In this document: piece by piece, positions 27,537 to 36,080 of the stretch
Layout of the letters: every line of letters begins with the position of its first letter
How positions within the stretch are numbered: position 1 is the stretch's first letter
Source: Hoeflea_A sp965228785
Lineage (GTDB): Bacteria > Pseudomonadota > Alphaproteobacteria > Rhizobiales > Rhizobiaceae
Direction of reading: 5' to 3'
NCBI GenBank assembly: GCA_965228785.1
Contig: CBDDIF010000002.1
Span: 2,170,001-2,234,000 of the forward strand
Length of the DNA stretch: 64,000 nucleotides
The notes under the pieces: model-generated
Database searches by the model: none
The model's input: the letters and a program-made list of their open reading frames with translations, nothing else
Told to the model about the DNA's origin: nothing
Made by a program: the position numbers and the translations under genes

Positions 27537-28067
27537 ATGACCTTCAGAACCACACTTCTCGCCGCCGGCCTGGCAGCTTTCCTGCTCGGTAGTGGCGCTC
27601 AGGCCCAATCGCCGGCCGAGCTCAACGACCTGGAAATCGCCCACGTCGCCTATGTGGCCGACAATATCGACATCCGCTATGCCCACCTGGCGCTGGCCAT
27701 TTCCGACAATCCCGACATTCACGAGTTCGCACGGACCATGATCCGCGACCATTCGGCGGTGAACGAACAGGCGTTGGCTCTGCTGAACAAGCTGAATGCC
27801 CAGCCGCAGGACAATTTCCTCAGCCAGACACTGCAGCAAAACGCCGAGCAGCTGATCGACGAGATGAGCCAGCTTCGGGGCGCGGCGTTCGACAAGCGCT
27901 ATGCGGAAAACGAGCTGGCCTACCACAAGGCGGTCAACGATCTGGTTGAAAACGCCTTCATTCCGAACATTGAAAACGACGAAGTGCGGGCGCTCTTCGA
28001 AACAGGGCTGGAGATCTTCAAGGCGCATGAGAACCATGCGGTCATGATGGTCGAGAAGGTCAACTGA
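27537..28067 (+). CDS. DUF4142 exported protein
   Basis: A 176-residue protein with a signal peptide (LLAAGLAAFLLGSGAQA, cleaved near residue 22) and a DUF4142 helical domain. The domain resembles ferritin-like four-helix folds and has histidines at intervals (EIAHVAYVADN, MIRDHSAVNEQA, YHKAVNDL, FKAHENHAVMM). Function is not established. The ATG at 27537 follows CAAGGA. It is 3 bases before the cupredoxin gene, so the two may act together in periplasmic redox or metal handling. Confidence 0.8.
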   Translation: MTFRTTLLAAGLAAFLLGSGAQAQSPAELNDLEIAHVAYVADNIDIRYAHLALAISDNPDIHEFARTMIRDHSAVNEQALALLNKLNAQPQDNFLSQTLQQNAEQLIDEMSQLRGAAFDKRYAENELAYHKAVNDLVENAFIPNIENDEVRALFETGLEIFKAHENHAVMMVEKVN

Positions 28068-28070
28068 GCG

Positions 28071-28409
28071 ATGCTCACCAGACGGCATTTTCTCGCGTCG
28101 GCGGCAGCAACTGCCGCCGGCGCCGGCTCTATCGCCTCGTCCGGTGCGAGGGCTTCGCAGCAGCATGTAATCGAGATCTCCCGCTTTCGCTTCAAACCTA
28201 GTCCGCTTGCGGTGCAGCCCGGAGACACCGTCACCTGGATCAATCGCGATATCGTGCCGCATACGGCAACGGCGATCGACGAAAGCTGGGACAGCGGCGA
28301 GATCGCACCGGGCGGCGAGGCCAGCATCGCCGTCACGGCTGGAACTTCCGCGGACTATTTCTGCCGATTCCACCCGTCGATGAAAGCTGCTTTGCGGATC
28401 GAGCGGTAA
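28071..28409 (+). CDS. Cupredoxin (amicyanin/plastocyanin-like) with Tat signal
   Basis: A 112-residue blue-copper protein. A twin-arginine signal (TRRHFLASAAA) precedes a single cupredoxin domain. The type 1 copper ligands are visible as the His of VPHTATA and the Cys, His and Met of CRFHPSMKA. The loop C-x2-H-x2-M is the short amicyanin type. It should carry one electron in the periplasm. It follows the DUF4142 gene in one operon; its redox partner is not in the window. Confidence 0.86.
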   Translation: MLTRRHFLASAAATAAGAGSIASSGARASQQHVIEISRFRFKPSPLAVQPGDTVTWINRDIVPHTATAIDESWDSGEIAPGGEASIAVTAGTSADYFCRFHPSMKAALRIER

Positions 28410-28916
28410 GCGTGATTTGTCTCAGCGATCTGGTTGGGGGGCCGCAGGTCTGCAACCGCACTGTCCGGAGTCGATCTCGCCAATGAAAGCTTCCCGGGCA
28501 TCCAGCACATTCTCGTCGTCGACATTGCCCGGGACGTCGGCCACCACTGCCAGGGCGGTGGTCGCGCACAAGATTGCCGCCCACCTGCTTGATCGCCACA
28601 TTCATGATCCGCGGACCCGGACGATTTCGCCATCCACTTCCACAAGAACCTAAGGCTCTTCGGACCGGCCATCCAGGGACAATCTCGAATGATCGTTCGA
28701 GGTCCCGCCGCGCTACCTCACTAACCATCTTTGCCGGACCTTCGTTCAGGACCCGTCGCGCGGGCGAGCGTAGGCCCTGAACGGGACGGCGATGAACAAT
28801 CGCCTTCGGCGCGCCTTGATGGCCTGGCCGCTCTGCTGCTATTTTGGTTCGTCTCCATGATTCCAAATGCGAAACTTCGGCCTGACGCCGTCCTGCCTTC
28901 GCGATCGAGCGCCTAC
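28410..28916. other. About 500-base spacer with no convincing large gene
   Basis: Between the cupredoxin and the ABC exporter I see no known RNA motif or tRNA. Long open frames on both strands have arginine- and proline-rich compositions without recognisable domains. The only notable reading frame is the 59-codon minus-strand one listed separately. The exporter promoter presumably lies toward its right end. Confidence 0.5.
28422..28601 (-). CDS. Possible small exported protein, 59 residues
   Basis: A minus-strand frame beginning MWRSSRWAAILCATTALAVV, which looks like a signal sequence, followed by an acidic stretch (DVPGNVDDENVLDAREAFIG) and a C-terminal GQCGCRPAAPQPDR with two cysteines. 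The amino-acid make-up is more protein-like than the alternative frames in this spacer. There is no strong ribosome site and I know no homologue. It converges with the cupredoxin gene. Confidence 0.3.
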   Translation of the reverse strand: MWRSSRWAAILCATTALAVVADVPGNVDDENVLDAREAFIGEIDSGQCGCRPAAPQPDR

Positions 28917-30794
28917 ATGACAGCCGCGACAAATCAAGCAACCGGGCCGTCGGCCACGGAGTTGAGCCCGCCTTCCAGGTCCCAGGCCTTCAGGGAGGGA
29001 CGCAAGCTTGAGCTGGCGACATTGCTGCGGATCACCAAAATGGCCATGCGACACCGGGTTCGCATGACGATGGCCGTCCTTGCGACTGTTGCGGCGGCGT
29101 TGTTTCAGCTGTTCATCCCGCGCTATGTCGGGGCTGCCGTGGACAATGCGCATGGTCTGATCGGAGGCACCACACTTCAGACCGACATTGCCAGCGCGGC
29201 GCTTTGGGTCGCCGCACTGATGATTGTCGGTCTCAGCGTTTTCCGCGGCCTGTTTTCCATGCTGCAGAACTACCTCGGCGAGGCGATCGGCCACTTCATC
29301 GGCTATGAACTGCGACTTGACTTCTATGAAAAGATCCAACGTCTCAGTTTCAGCTTTCATGACCGCGCTCACACAGGCGACCTGATCACCCGCGGCATGC
29401 TGGACCTCGAAGGCGTGCGCATGTTCATTTCGACCGGGCTGTTGCGGCTGTTGATGCTGGTCGTCCTGATCGGCGTCGGCACGGTGTTTCTGCTGAGCAC
29501 AAATATGTGGCTGGGCCTGCTCAGCCTGAGTTTCGTGCCGTTTGTCGGCTGGCGCTCAGCCGCTGCCCGGTTGCGTCTGCGGTGGATGTGGCTGGTGATG
29601 CAGGAACGCCTCTCTATTCTGACCCGGTCGATGGAAGAAAATCTCACCGGAATTCGTGTCGTCAGAGCCTTCTCGGCCGAAGGCTACGAGGTCGACAAGT
29701 TCGATGCGGCGTCGCGAAACGTGCTTGATATCGCTCTGCGACGGGTCAGTGTGCGGGTCGGCAATACGACGGTCATGACCTTCGCGTTTTTCGTCGCGAT
29801 GACGCTGGTTTTGTGGGTCGGTGGCCTGCAGGTCATCAGCGGAGAAACCAGTGTCGGGACCCTTGCCGAGGTTCTGACGTTCATGATGATCCTGCAAATG
29901 CCGGTCCGTCAAATCGGCATGCTGGTCAATTCCATCGCTCGTGCTTCGACATGCGGCAAGCGGCTGTTCGAGGTCATCGACCTCGAGCCGCTGATCCGCG
30001 ACCGTCCCGGTGCCGTGCCGCTGAACATCACCAACGGGGTCCTGCGTTTCGATCACGTCGGTTTTTCGTTCGACGATGGCGATGCGGCCGCCCTGTCCGA
30101 TATCAGTTTCGAGGTCGGCCCCGGCCAGACGCTCGGTATCGTAGGCCCCTCCGGGAGTGGCAAATCGACGATCGCCAACCTCATTCCGCGATTCTACGAT
30201 GCTTCCGCCGGGAGCATTTCGATCGACGGTCAGGACGTTCGCGATGTCACGCTCGATTCGCTGCGTGGCGCGATCGGTGTGGTCCAACAGAACTCGTTCC
30301 TGTTTACCGCGTCCATCGATAACAATGTCGCCTATGGGGACCCGTGGGCGAACGATGAGCGCATCGCCCGGGCCAACCGGACGGCGCAATTGCATGACTA
30401 CGTCAGCCGGTTGCCGAGTGGCTACGGCACCTTGGTCGGCGAGCGCGGCGTCTCGTTGTCGGGTGGGCAGCGGCAACGCCTGTCGATCGCCCGAAGCATC
30501 ATGACGGATCCGGCAGTGCTGGTGTTCGACGATTCAACGGCGGCGATCGATGCGGCGACCGAACACCGGATTCGGTTAGCGCTTCAGGAGCGGCGCAAGA
30601 TGAGCACCACCCTTATCATTTCGCATCGGCTGAGTTCGCTGATGCACAGCGACGAAATCATCTATCTCGAAGCAGGCCGCATCGTCGAACGGGGCAGCCA
30701 CGACCAACTCGTTGAAATGCGTGGCCGGTACTACGATCTGTTCCGTCTTCAGGTCCGCCCGTCGAGTGAGCAAGGGACCGGGGACCCATCATGA
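28917..30794 (+). CDS. ABC exporter half-transporter, degenerate NBD
   Basis: A 625-residue type IV ABC exporter subunit: about six membrane helices (residues about 45-330) followed by a nucleotide-binding domain. Walker A is GPSGSGKST, the signature is LSGGQRQRLSIARSI, and Walker B is VLVFDDSTAAID, where the catalytic glutamate is replaced by aspartate. Its partner gene starts inside its stop codon. The start is uncertain: ATGs at 28857 and 28917 are both in frame and neither has a clear ribosome site. Cargo is unknown; multidrug or lipid export is typical. Confidence 0.9.
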   Translation: MTAATNQATGPSATELSPPSRSQAFREGRKLELATLLRITKMAMRHRVRMTMAVLATVAAALFQLFIPRYVGAAVDNAHGLIGGTTLQTDIASAALWVAALMIVGLSVFRGLFSMLQNYLGEAIGHFIGYELRLDFYEKIQRLSFSFHDRAHTGDLITRGMLDLEGVRMFISTGLLRLLMLVVLIGVGTVFLLSTNMWLGLLSLSFVPFVGWRSAAARLRLRWMWLVMQERLSILTRSMEENLTGIRVVRAFSAEGYEVDKFDAASRNVLDIALRRVSVRVGNTTVMTFAFFVAMTLVLWVGGLQVISGETSVGTLAEVLTFMMILQMPVRQIGMLVNSIARASTCGKRLFEVIDLEPLIRDRPGAVPLNITNGVLRFDHVGFSFDDGDAAALSDISFEVGPGQTLGIVGPSGSGKSTIANLIPRFYDASAGSISIDGQDVRDVTLDSLRGAIGVVQQNSFLFTASIDNNVAYGDPWANDERIARANRTAQLHDYVSRLPSGYGTLVGERGVSLSGGQRQRLSIARSIMTDPAVLVFDDSTAAIDAATEHRIRLALQERRKMSTTLIISHRLSSLMHSDEIIYLEAGRIVERGSHDQLVEMRGRYYDLFRLQVRPSSEQGTGDPS

Positions 30795-32677
30795 CCCAGG
30801 ACGCCGTCAGTCAGGATGAAGAATTTCCGCCGCCTCATGCGATCGTCGGATCACAGGTTGGACAGGACGAGGAAATGTTCGGCAAGGCCTTTGACGGCCG
30901 TGTGCTGCGTCGGCTGACGGAATTTGTTCGGCCCTACCGATCGGCCGTGCTTCTCGCCTTCCTGTCGGTCATGGCATTCACCGCGACGCAGATCGCAATA
31001 CCGCTGGTCATCCTCTATGCCATCGACAACGCCCTGACCGGTCCGTCGCCCAGTGTCCCGCTGCTGCAGCTTTCCGTCCTGCTGTTCGGTCTTGTGGTGG
31101 CCGTCAACTACGGCGCCAATTTCCTGCAGGAAAATCTCGTGGGGCGGACGGCGGAGCGGGTCATCATCGACCTTCGCCGGGCAATGTTCACGCACCTGCA
31201 GACGGTTTCCCTGTCATTCATGGACAGAACAGAGGTGGGTCGTCTGATGTCCAGGCTGCAAGGCGACGTCAACGCATTGCAGGAGTTTCTCGAAACGTCG
31301 ATTTTTGCAGTCGGAGATCTCATCCTGCTTCTGGGAATTATCGTCGTCCTGCTGTGGCTCGACCTGCATCTCGGCCTGCTGACACTGTCGATTGTACCGA
31401 TCTTATTCTTGATGCGGATTTTCTGGCTTCCTCTGGCGCGGCGTGCCTTTATGCGGGCGAGAGAGGCCAATTCCATTGCGAACGGCGCCTTGGCCGAAGC
31501 CATACATGGCGTGCGTGCGGTTCAGGGCATGGTACGCGAAACCGTCAATTCGCGGCTTTACGAACAGCGAGCCCACGAAAACCTCCGGGCACATCTGCAG
31601 GCCGCCAAATTTGCCCAGATCAATGTTCCTGTCGTCGATACGTTGACCGGTCTGTCGATGGCCATCGTCGTTGTCGTCGGCGGCAATCTCGCACTCTCGG
31701 GTTCGCTGGAAATCGGCGTTATGGTGGCCTTCATCTTTTATGTGCAGCGGTTTTTTGATCCGATCCGGTCGCTTACTCTGCAATACAGTTTCATGCAGCG
31801 GGCCATGGTATCGGGCCAGAGGATCCTGGAGGTCCTTGATGTACCGATCAGTGTGCAGGATCGCGCGGATGCCAAGCCGCTTGAACACTGCGAAGGGGAG
31901 ATTGAATTCGAGGATGTTGTATTCGGCTATGTCGAGGGGCAACCGGTCCTCAACGGAATCAGCTTCAAGGTCGAACCGGGCGAGACCATAGCCTTGGTCG
32001 GCCCGACGGGGTCGGGAAAGACCAGCATCGCAAATCTCATCCACCGGTTCTACGATGTGCTGGACGGCGCGGTTCTTATCGACGGCGCGGATATTCGCGA
32101 TCTGACCCAAGCATCGCTCGGGCGGCACGTCGCCATGGTCCTGCAGGAGCCGTTTTTGTTCACCGGGACTATTCTGGAAAATATTCGCTACCGTTCGACC
32201 GCCGTGTCGCACGACGATGTCATCAAGGCGTCGAAGGCGGTTGGTGCTCACGAATTCATCGAACGGCTGGCGGACGGATATGAAACCATTCTGGAGCAGG
32301 GCGGTGGCAATCTTTCGCTTGGCCAGCGGCAACTGCTCAGCTTTGCCAGGGCGATCGTCGCCAATGCCAGCATTCTGATCCTCGACGAGGCGACGGCCAA
32401 TATCGATTCCCACACCGAGCGTCAGATCCAGGTCGCCCTGAAGCGTCTGTTGGAAAATCGAACCGGGTTGATCATTGCGCACCGTCTGGCAACCATCCGC
32501 GAATGCGACCGGATCATTCTGCTGCAGGACGGCAGGATCGCCGAGCAGGGCAACCACGACGAATTGATGGCGCGTGATGGTCTTTATGCCAATTTGTACC
32601 GGCTGAATTATGCCTCGTTCGATGATGTGCCTGACGGGTTGATCGCACAGATAGCCTCAGATCGCGGGCAGACCTGA
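30791..32677 (+). CDS. ABC exporter half-transporter, catalytic NBD
   Basis: A 628-residue partner of the preceding subunit with the same helix-plus-NBD plan. Walker A is GPTGSGKTS and Walker B is ILILDEATANID with an intact catalytic glutamate, but its signature reads LSLGQRQLLSFARAI instead of LSGGQ. Combined with the partner's Walker B change, this gives one degenerate and one active ATP site in the dimer, as in heterodimeric exporters such as TM287/288. The ATGA overlap fixes the start. Confidence 0.91.
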   Translation: MTQDAVSQDEEFPPPHAIVGSQVGQDEEMFGKAFDGRVLRRLTEFVRPYRSAVLLAFLSVMAFTATQIAIPLVILYAIDNALTGPSPSVPLLQLSVLLFGLVVAVNYGANFLQENLVGRTAERVIIDLRRAMFTHLQTVSLSFMDRTEVGRLMSRLQGDVNALQEFLETSIFAVGDLILLLGIIVVLLWLDLHLGLLTLSIVPILFLMRIFWLPLARRAFMRAREANSIANGALAEAIHGVRAVQGMVRETVNSRLYEQRAHENLRAHLQAAKFAQINVPVVDTLTGLSMAIVVVVGGNLALSGSLEIGVMVAFIFYVQRFFDPIRSLTLQYSFMQRAMVSGQRILEVLDVPISVQDRADAKPLEHCEGEIEFEDVVFGYVEGQPVLNGISFKVEPGETIALVGPTGSGKTSIANLIHRFYDVLDGAVLIDGADIRDLTQASLGRHVAMVLQEPFLFTGTILENIRYRSTAVSHDDVIKASKAVGAHEFIERLADGYETILEQGGGNLSLGQRQLLSFARAIVANASILILDEATANIDSHTERQIQVALKRLLENRTGLIIAHRLATIRECDRIILLQDGRIAEQGNHDELMARDGLYANLYRLNYASFDDVPDGLIAQIASDRGQT

Positions 32678-32726
32678 TCGTCCATATGAAACAAGTCCGC
32701 TGAGGGTCCATTCGATGATGATGGTT

Positions 32727-33332
32727 TTACCCAATATCGTTGCGGCCGCCGGTTGATTGGAAATCGCCCTGACGGGGCTGCCCGCCATACAGCCGGCCCA
32801 GCGCCGCCAGCGGCGGGACGAGTTCGCGCGCTGTCCCGGTCAGGACATAGCCGGCGCCATCCTCGGAACGCAGGACCAGTTCCGCCCGTCCCAGTTCGAC
32901 CAAGCAGGCAGATAGGGCGCGCGGCGTAATCGGATGGAGATGAAGCCGCAGTTTCGAGAAACCGCCGATATCATGATGCACGGCGCCGACTACTGGAAGT
33001 GACCATTTCCGCAAGGCCACGCGTTCGACATCGAGGCGTCGAAGTCGTTCGAACAGCGTCGCACAGGCTGGGCCGATGGCCCGGCCGGCCGGTGTGGCGA
33101 CATATTCGGGCCGCAACGGGTGGCCGTATCCTTGATTTCGTTCCAGCAAGCGCTGCTCAATCAGGTATCCGAGTGTCGAAGCCAGGGCATCGCGGCTGAT
33201 GCCGAGGTGACCGCGGTAGGCAGCAAAGCGGGCACCCCCCAGCAGCTCGGTTACTGCCAGGATGGGAATGCACCAACGATGCTGGACCAACGCCCGCGGC
33301 ACGTCGATTTGCCTGTCTTGACCGCTGCTCAC
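32727..33332 (-). CDS. Regulator with two tandem HxlR-type winged-helix domains
   Basis: A 201-residue protein in which the HxlR winged-helix pattern appears twice. The first copy (residues about 12-95) has WCIPILAVTELLGGARFAAY and RPEYVATPAGRAIGPACATL. The second (about 105-190) has WSLPVVGAVHHDIGGFSKL and YVLTGTARELVPPLAALGRL. Usual HxlR proteins are one domain and dimerise, so this may be a covalent pseudo-dimer. The start is GTG. It is divergent from a VOC protein, and two direct repeats lie between them. Confidence 0.72.
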   Translation of the reverse strand: MSSGQDRQIDVPRALVQHRWCIPILAVTELLGGARFAAYRGHLGISRDALASTLGYLIEQRLLERNQGYGHPLRPEYVATPAGRAIGPACATLFERLRRLDVERVALRKWSLPVVGAVHHDIGGFSKLRLHLHPITPRALSACLVELGRAELVLRSEDGAGYVLTGTARELVPPLAALGRLYGGQPRQGDFQSTGGRNDIG

Positions 33333-33334
33333 GC

Positions 33335-33373
33335 TCGATATACTTTCCGGACCATCGATATACTTTTCAGACC
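33335..33373. promoter_or_regulatory. Two direct repeats, 20-base period, in the HxlR/VOC divergent promoter
   Basis: TCGATATACTTTCCGGACC at 33335-33353 and TCGATATACTTTTCAGACC at 33355-33373 match in 17 of 19 positions and are repeated every 20 bases, close to two helical turns. They start two bases from the regulator's GTG. Likely operator for the tandem-domain regulator. Confidence 0.65.
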
Positions 33374-33408
33374 GAAACTAGGAAACCCGTGGGCGAAAGG
33401 CAAGACGA

Positions 33409-33789
33409 ATGGCAACCATTGAATATGGCGATGAAATCAACTTTTCCATTGGCGTGACCGACCTCGACCGGTCGGTCCGGTTTTTCACCGAGCATTTCGG
33501 CTTCCGCAAGATGTTCGTCGACGAGCAGAACCGGTGGGCGGCCGTCGCCACCTTCATGGACGGTGTCACGCTTGGCTTTTCGGAAGTTGAAAAGGCACCT
33601 GGACGCGGCGGTGCAACACCGACCTTCGGCGTCGCCGATATCGAAACTGTCCGCGGCGATCTGGAGGCCGAAGGCGTTCGCTTCGACGGTCCTACAATCG
33701 AAATACCAGGTATCACCAAGTTCGCCACCTTCTTTGACGATGACGGCAACGCCTTCATGATCGCCCAGAAGCTGCAATCCTTCGGCTAG
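33409..33789 (+). CDS. VOC-superfamily (glyoxalase/bleomycin-resistance-like) protein
   Basis: A 126-residue single VOC unit: two beta-alpha-beta-beta-beta modules (FSIGVTDLDRSVRFFTEHFG and PTFGVADIETVRGDLEAEGV, ending TFFDDDGNAFMIAQ). These proteins are metal enzymes or small-molecule binders. It has no clear full metal triad, so sequestration or stress resistance is possible. Its divergent partner regulator probably controls it. Its stop overlaps the convergent DUF3422 gene by 4 bases. Confidence 0.82.
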   Translation: MATIEYGDEINFSIGVTDLDRSVRFFTEHFGFRKMFVDEQNRWAAVATFMDGVTLGFSEVEKAPGRGGATPTFGVADIETVRGDLEAEGVRFDGPTIEIPGITKFATFFDDDGNAFMIAQKLQSFG

Positions 33790-35072
33790 CTTTCGGTGAT
33801 TTTGTCGGCATCGCCGTGGTGACGGCGAATGCGGCGGACAACCCACCAGATCAGGAGCACAACGAAGGGAACGGACAGGCCGGTCATGGTCGTTGCGCTG
33901 ACCGGCAGTCCGCCTTTCTCAAGCGCCTTGAACATGTAGCCCAGAAGTCCGACCACATAGTACGAGACCGCGGCAACCGAGAGCCCCTCGACCGTTCGCT
34001 GCAGGCGCAACTGCAACTTGGCGCGGCTATTCATCGAGGCCAGCAATTCGCTGTTCTGCCGTTCCAGTTGCAGGTCTACCCAACTGCGCAGCAAAGCGGT
34101 GGCTCGCGCCAGTTTGCGCGACAGATTGGCTTGGCGCTCCTCGATCGACCGGCAGGTGCGCATAGCCGGCGCCAGGCGTCGTTGCAGAAACGCGCCCCAG
34201 GTCTCGTAGCCGGCGACGGCAGCTTCGCCTAGCGTGGCCACACGCTCCTGGACGATTCCATCATAGGCACGGCTTGCACCAAAGCGATAGAGGCTTGCCG
34301 CCGCGTCAGCTTCCAGTTCAGCGGCGAGCGAGGTGATTTCCCCGAGCAGGGAATCGCTCCCGGACTCGGCGTCTTTGCGCATGCGTTGGGTGATCTGAGT
34401 CAGCTCGTCCTCGATACGCCGCATCCGCGGCGACAGCGAATAGGCAAGCGGCAGGCCCAACATGGCCAGCGTACGATAGGTCTCGATTTCGATCAGGCGT
34501 TGTGCCAGCGCGCCGACACGAGCCGGAGTGAGGTCCCTGTCGAGCAGCAATATCCGGGTCAATCCGTCCTTGTCCTGACGGAAATCGGTGACGGCAGCCG
34601 CCGCACCGTTCTCAACCTCCGAGAAACACAGGCTTGCCGCGTCGAAGGCCTTGACCGACTCCTCCGTCTTGGGTGTCCACTTTCGGACTTCCAACCGCAC
34701 ACCCGCAATCAGGTTGCCCGGCGGATTGAAACCATCGCCGAACGGGTGACCATCGATCTCTCCGCCGAATACATCCGGCACCGGACCCTCGTAGAAATAG
34801 GTGGAGAATTCAGTGTGGCGTTCCCAGCGCAAAGAGCCCCGGCCCCACGGCATAACATAGTAGCGGGCATCCGCCTGCGGCGCCGCAACGCCGCGTGAGC
34901 GAGCGAGTTCGGCCAACACCGCATTGTCGACTACAGCGCCGCCGTCGGTCATGAATGCCAGTTGCAGGATGATGCGCGGCGATTCGACCAGCGGATACGG
35001 TCGCGCATGCACCTCGCCAAGTGCCAGCGATCGATCAGCGGCATAGGGAAATCCAAAGCTGCCCGTGGCCAT
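33786..35072 (-). CDS. DUF3422 membrane protein
   Basis: A 428-residue member of a conserved alphaproteobacterial/betaproteobacterial family. The start reads RSLALGEVHARPYPLVESPR, a family hallmark. A long helical central part and two C-terminal hydrophobic segments (VAAVSYYVVGLLGYMFKAL and TMTGLSVPFVVLLIWWVVRR) suggest a cytoplasmic domain anchored in the inner membrane. Function is unknown. Confidence 0.85.
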   Translation of the reverse strand: MATGSFGFPYAADRSLALGEVHARPYPLVESPRIILQLAFMTDGGAVVDNAVLAELARSRGVAAPQADARYYVMPWGRGSLRWERHTEFSTYFYEGPVPDVFGGEIDGHPFGDGFNPPGNLIAGVRLEVRKWTPKTEESVKAFDAASLCFSEVENGAAAAVTDFRQDKDGLTRILLLDRDLTPARVGALAQRLIEIETYRTLAMLGLPLAYSLSPRMRRIEDELTQITQRMRKDAESGSDSLLGEITSLAAELEADAAASLYRFGASRAYDGIVQERVATLGEAAVAGYETWGAFLQRRLAPAMRTCRSIEERQANLSRKLARATALLRSWVDLQLERQNSELLASMNSRAKLQLRLQRTVEGLSVAAVSYYVVGLLGYMFKALEKGGLPVSATTMTGLSVPFVVLLIWWVVRRIRRHHGDADKITES

Positions 35073-35309
35073 TCTTGTCCCCAGTGGAAGTTACCCTCAG
35101 TCAGACCACTCCGCCATGCGGTTTACAAGGTGGCAGACCTCTCGATTTTTCGGGGCAAAGTTGCATAACGGCCCGCTTGATGCAGCCCAATCCAGCCGCG
35201 GCGCCTTGCCGCAGGTGCCTTGCGGAAAGTGGATAAATTAGTTGACCAGTTTTACCGCTGGTTGATACGCTCGATGAGTGTCCGCCCGGCGGACGGCAAC
35301 GAGGTCCGC

Positions 35310-36080
35310 ATGGACGGCGACATCTTTTCCCCCATCGATCATAGCCGGACGGCAGATGCCGTCGTAGACCAGATCGAAAAACTGATCCTCAACGGAGTGC
35401 TTCGGGTTGGCGACCGGCTGCCCGGGGAACGCGCTTTGGCACAACGCTTCGACGTCTCGCGCCCGATCCTGCGAGAAGCGCTAAAGGTGTTGGAAGAGCG
35501 TGGATTGCTTGTTGCGCGCCACGGTGGCGGCACCTTTGTCGCCGACGTCATCGGCCCGATCTTCAGCCAGCCCATCCTTGACCTGATCGCTCGACACCGG
35601 GATGCGGCTTATGAATATCTGGAGTACCGGCGAGAAGTGGAAGGCATTGCCGCAGCCTTCGCTGCCCAACGGTCGACGGCGGCCGGCCGGGCTCTGCTGT
35701 CCGGTATCGTCGATGAGATGAGAGCGGCGCATGACCGGGACGATTTCGATCGCGAGGCCGCACTGGATGTCGAGTTCCACAGCACGATCGGCGAATGCGC
35801 CCACAACGCTATTCTGCTCCACACTTTGCGATCCTGTTATCGGCTGCTTGCCGACGGTGTGTTCTTCAACCGGGCACTGGTCTATGCCCATGCGGGCACG
35901 CGCGACCAGCTTCTTGAACAACATGTGGCCATCCACGACGGGATCCTGTCCGGTGACGCGGAGGCCGCAAAGCGAGCGGCGGAACACCATATGGACTACG
36001 TCGCCGACACCATGCGAGCGGCTGAACGCGCCGACGACTGGGCGCGTGTTTCGGAGCTACGTCGCCGCCAGCGCGGCTGA
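35310..36080 (+). CDS. FCD-type GntR regulator (PdhR/LldR-like)
   Basis: A 256-residue regulator with an N-terminal GntR winged helix (GDRLPGERALAQRFDVSRPILREALKVL is split by the recognition helix) and a C-terminal FCD ligand domain. The FCD domain shows ARHRDAAYEYLEYRREVEG and the metal-binding histidines in ALDVEFHSTIGECAHN and AVAIHDG-type segments. I chose 35310 because GAGG lies 5 bases upstream; starts at 35220 and 35274 are also in frame. An ACCAG-N8-CTGGT repeat at about 35245-35262 may be an operator. The target genes are unknown, since it converges with the next regulator. Confidence 0.83.
   Translation: MDGDIFSPIDHSRTADAVVDQIEKLILNGVLRVGDRLPGERALAQRFDVSRPILREALKVLEERGLLVARHGGGTFVADVIGPIFSQPILDLIARHRDAAYEYLEYRREVEGIAAAFAAQRSTAAGRALLSGIVDEMRAAHDRDDFDREAALDVEFHSTIGECAHNAILLHTLRSCYRLLADGVFFNRALVYAHAGTRDQLLEQHVAIHDGILSGDAEAAKRAAEHHMDYVADTMRAAERADDWARVSELRRRQRG

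Noticed and set aside
28333..28941. A 201-codon minus-strand frame across the spacer before the exporter
   Set aside because: Composition is rich in Arg, Gly and Pro with no domain, it overlaps the exporter's start region, and it looks like an antisense shadow in high-GC DNA.
31403..32557. A 384-codon minus-strand frame inside the second exporter gene
   Set aside because: It is antisense to a well-supported ABC subunit and has no recognisable motif.
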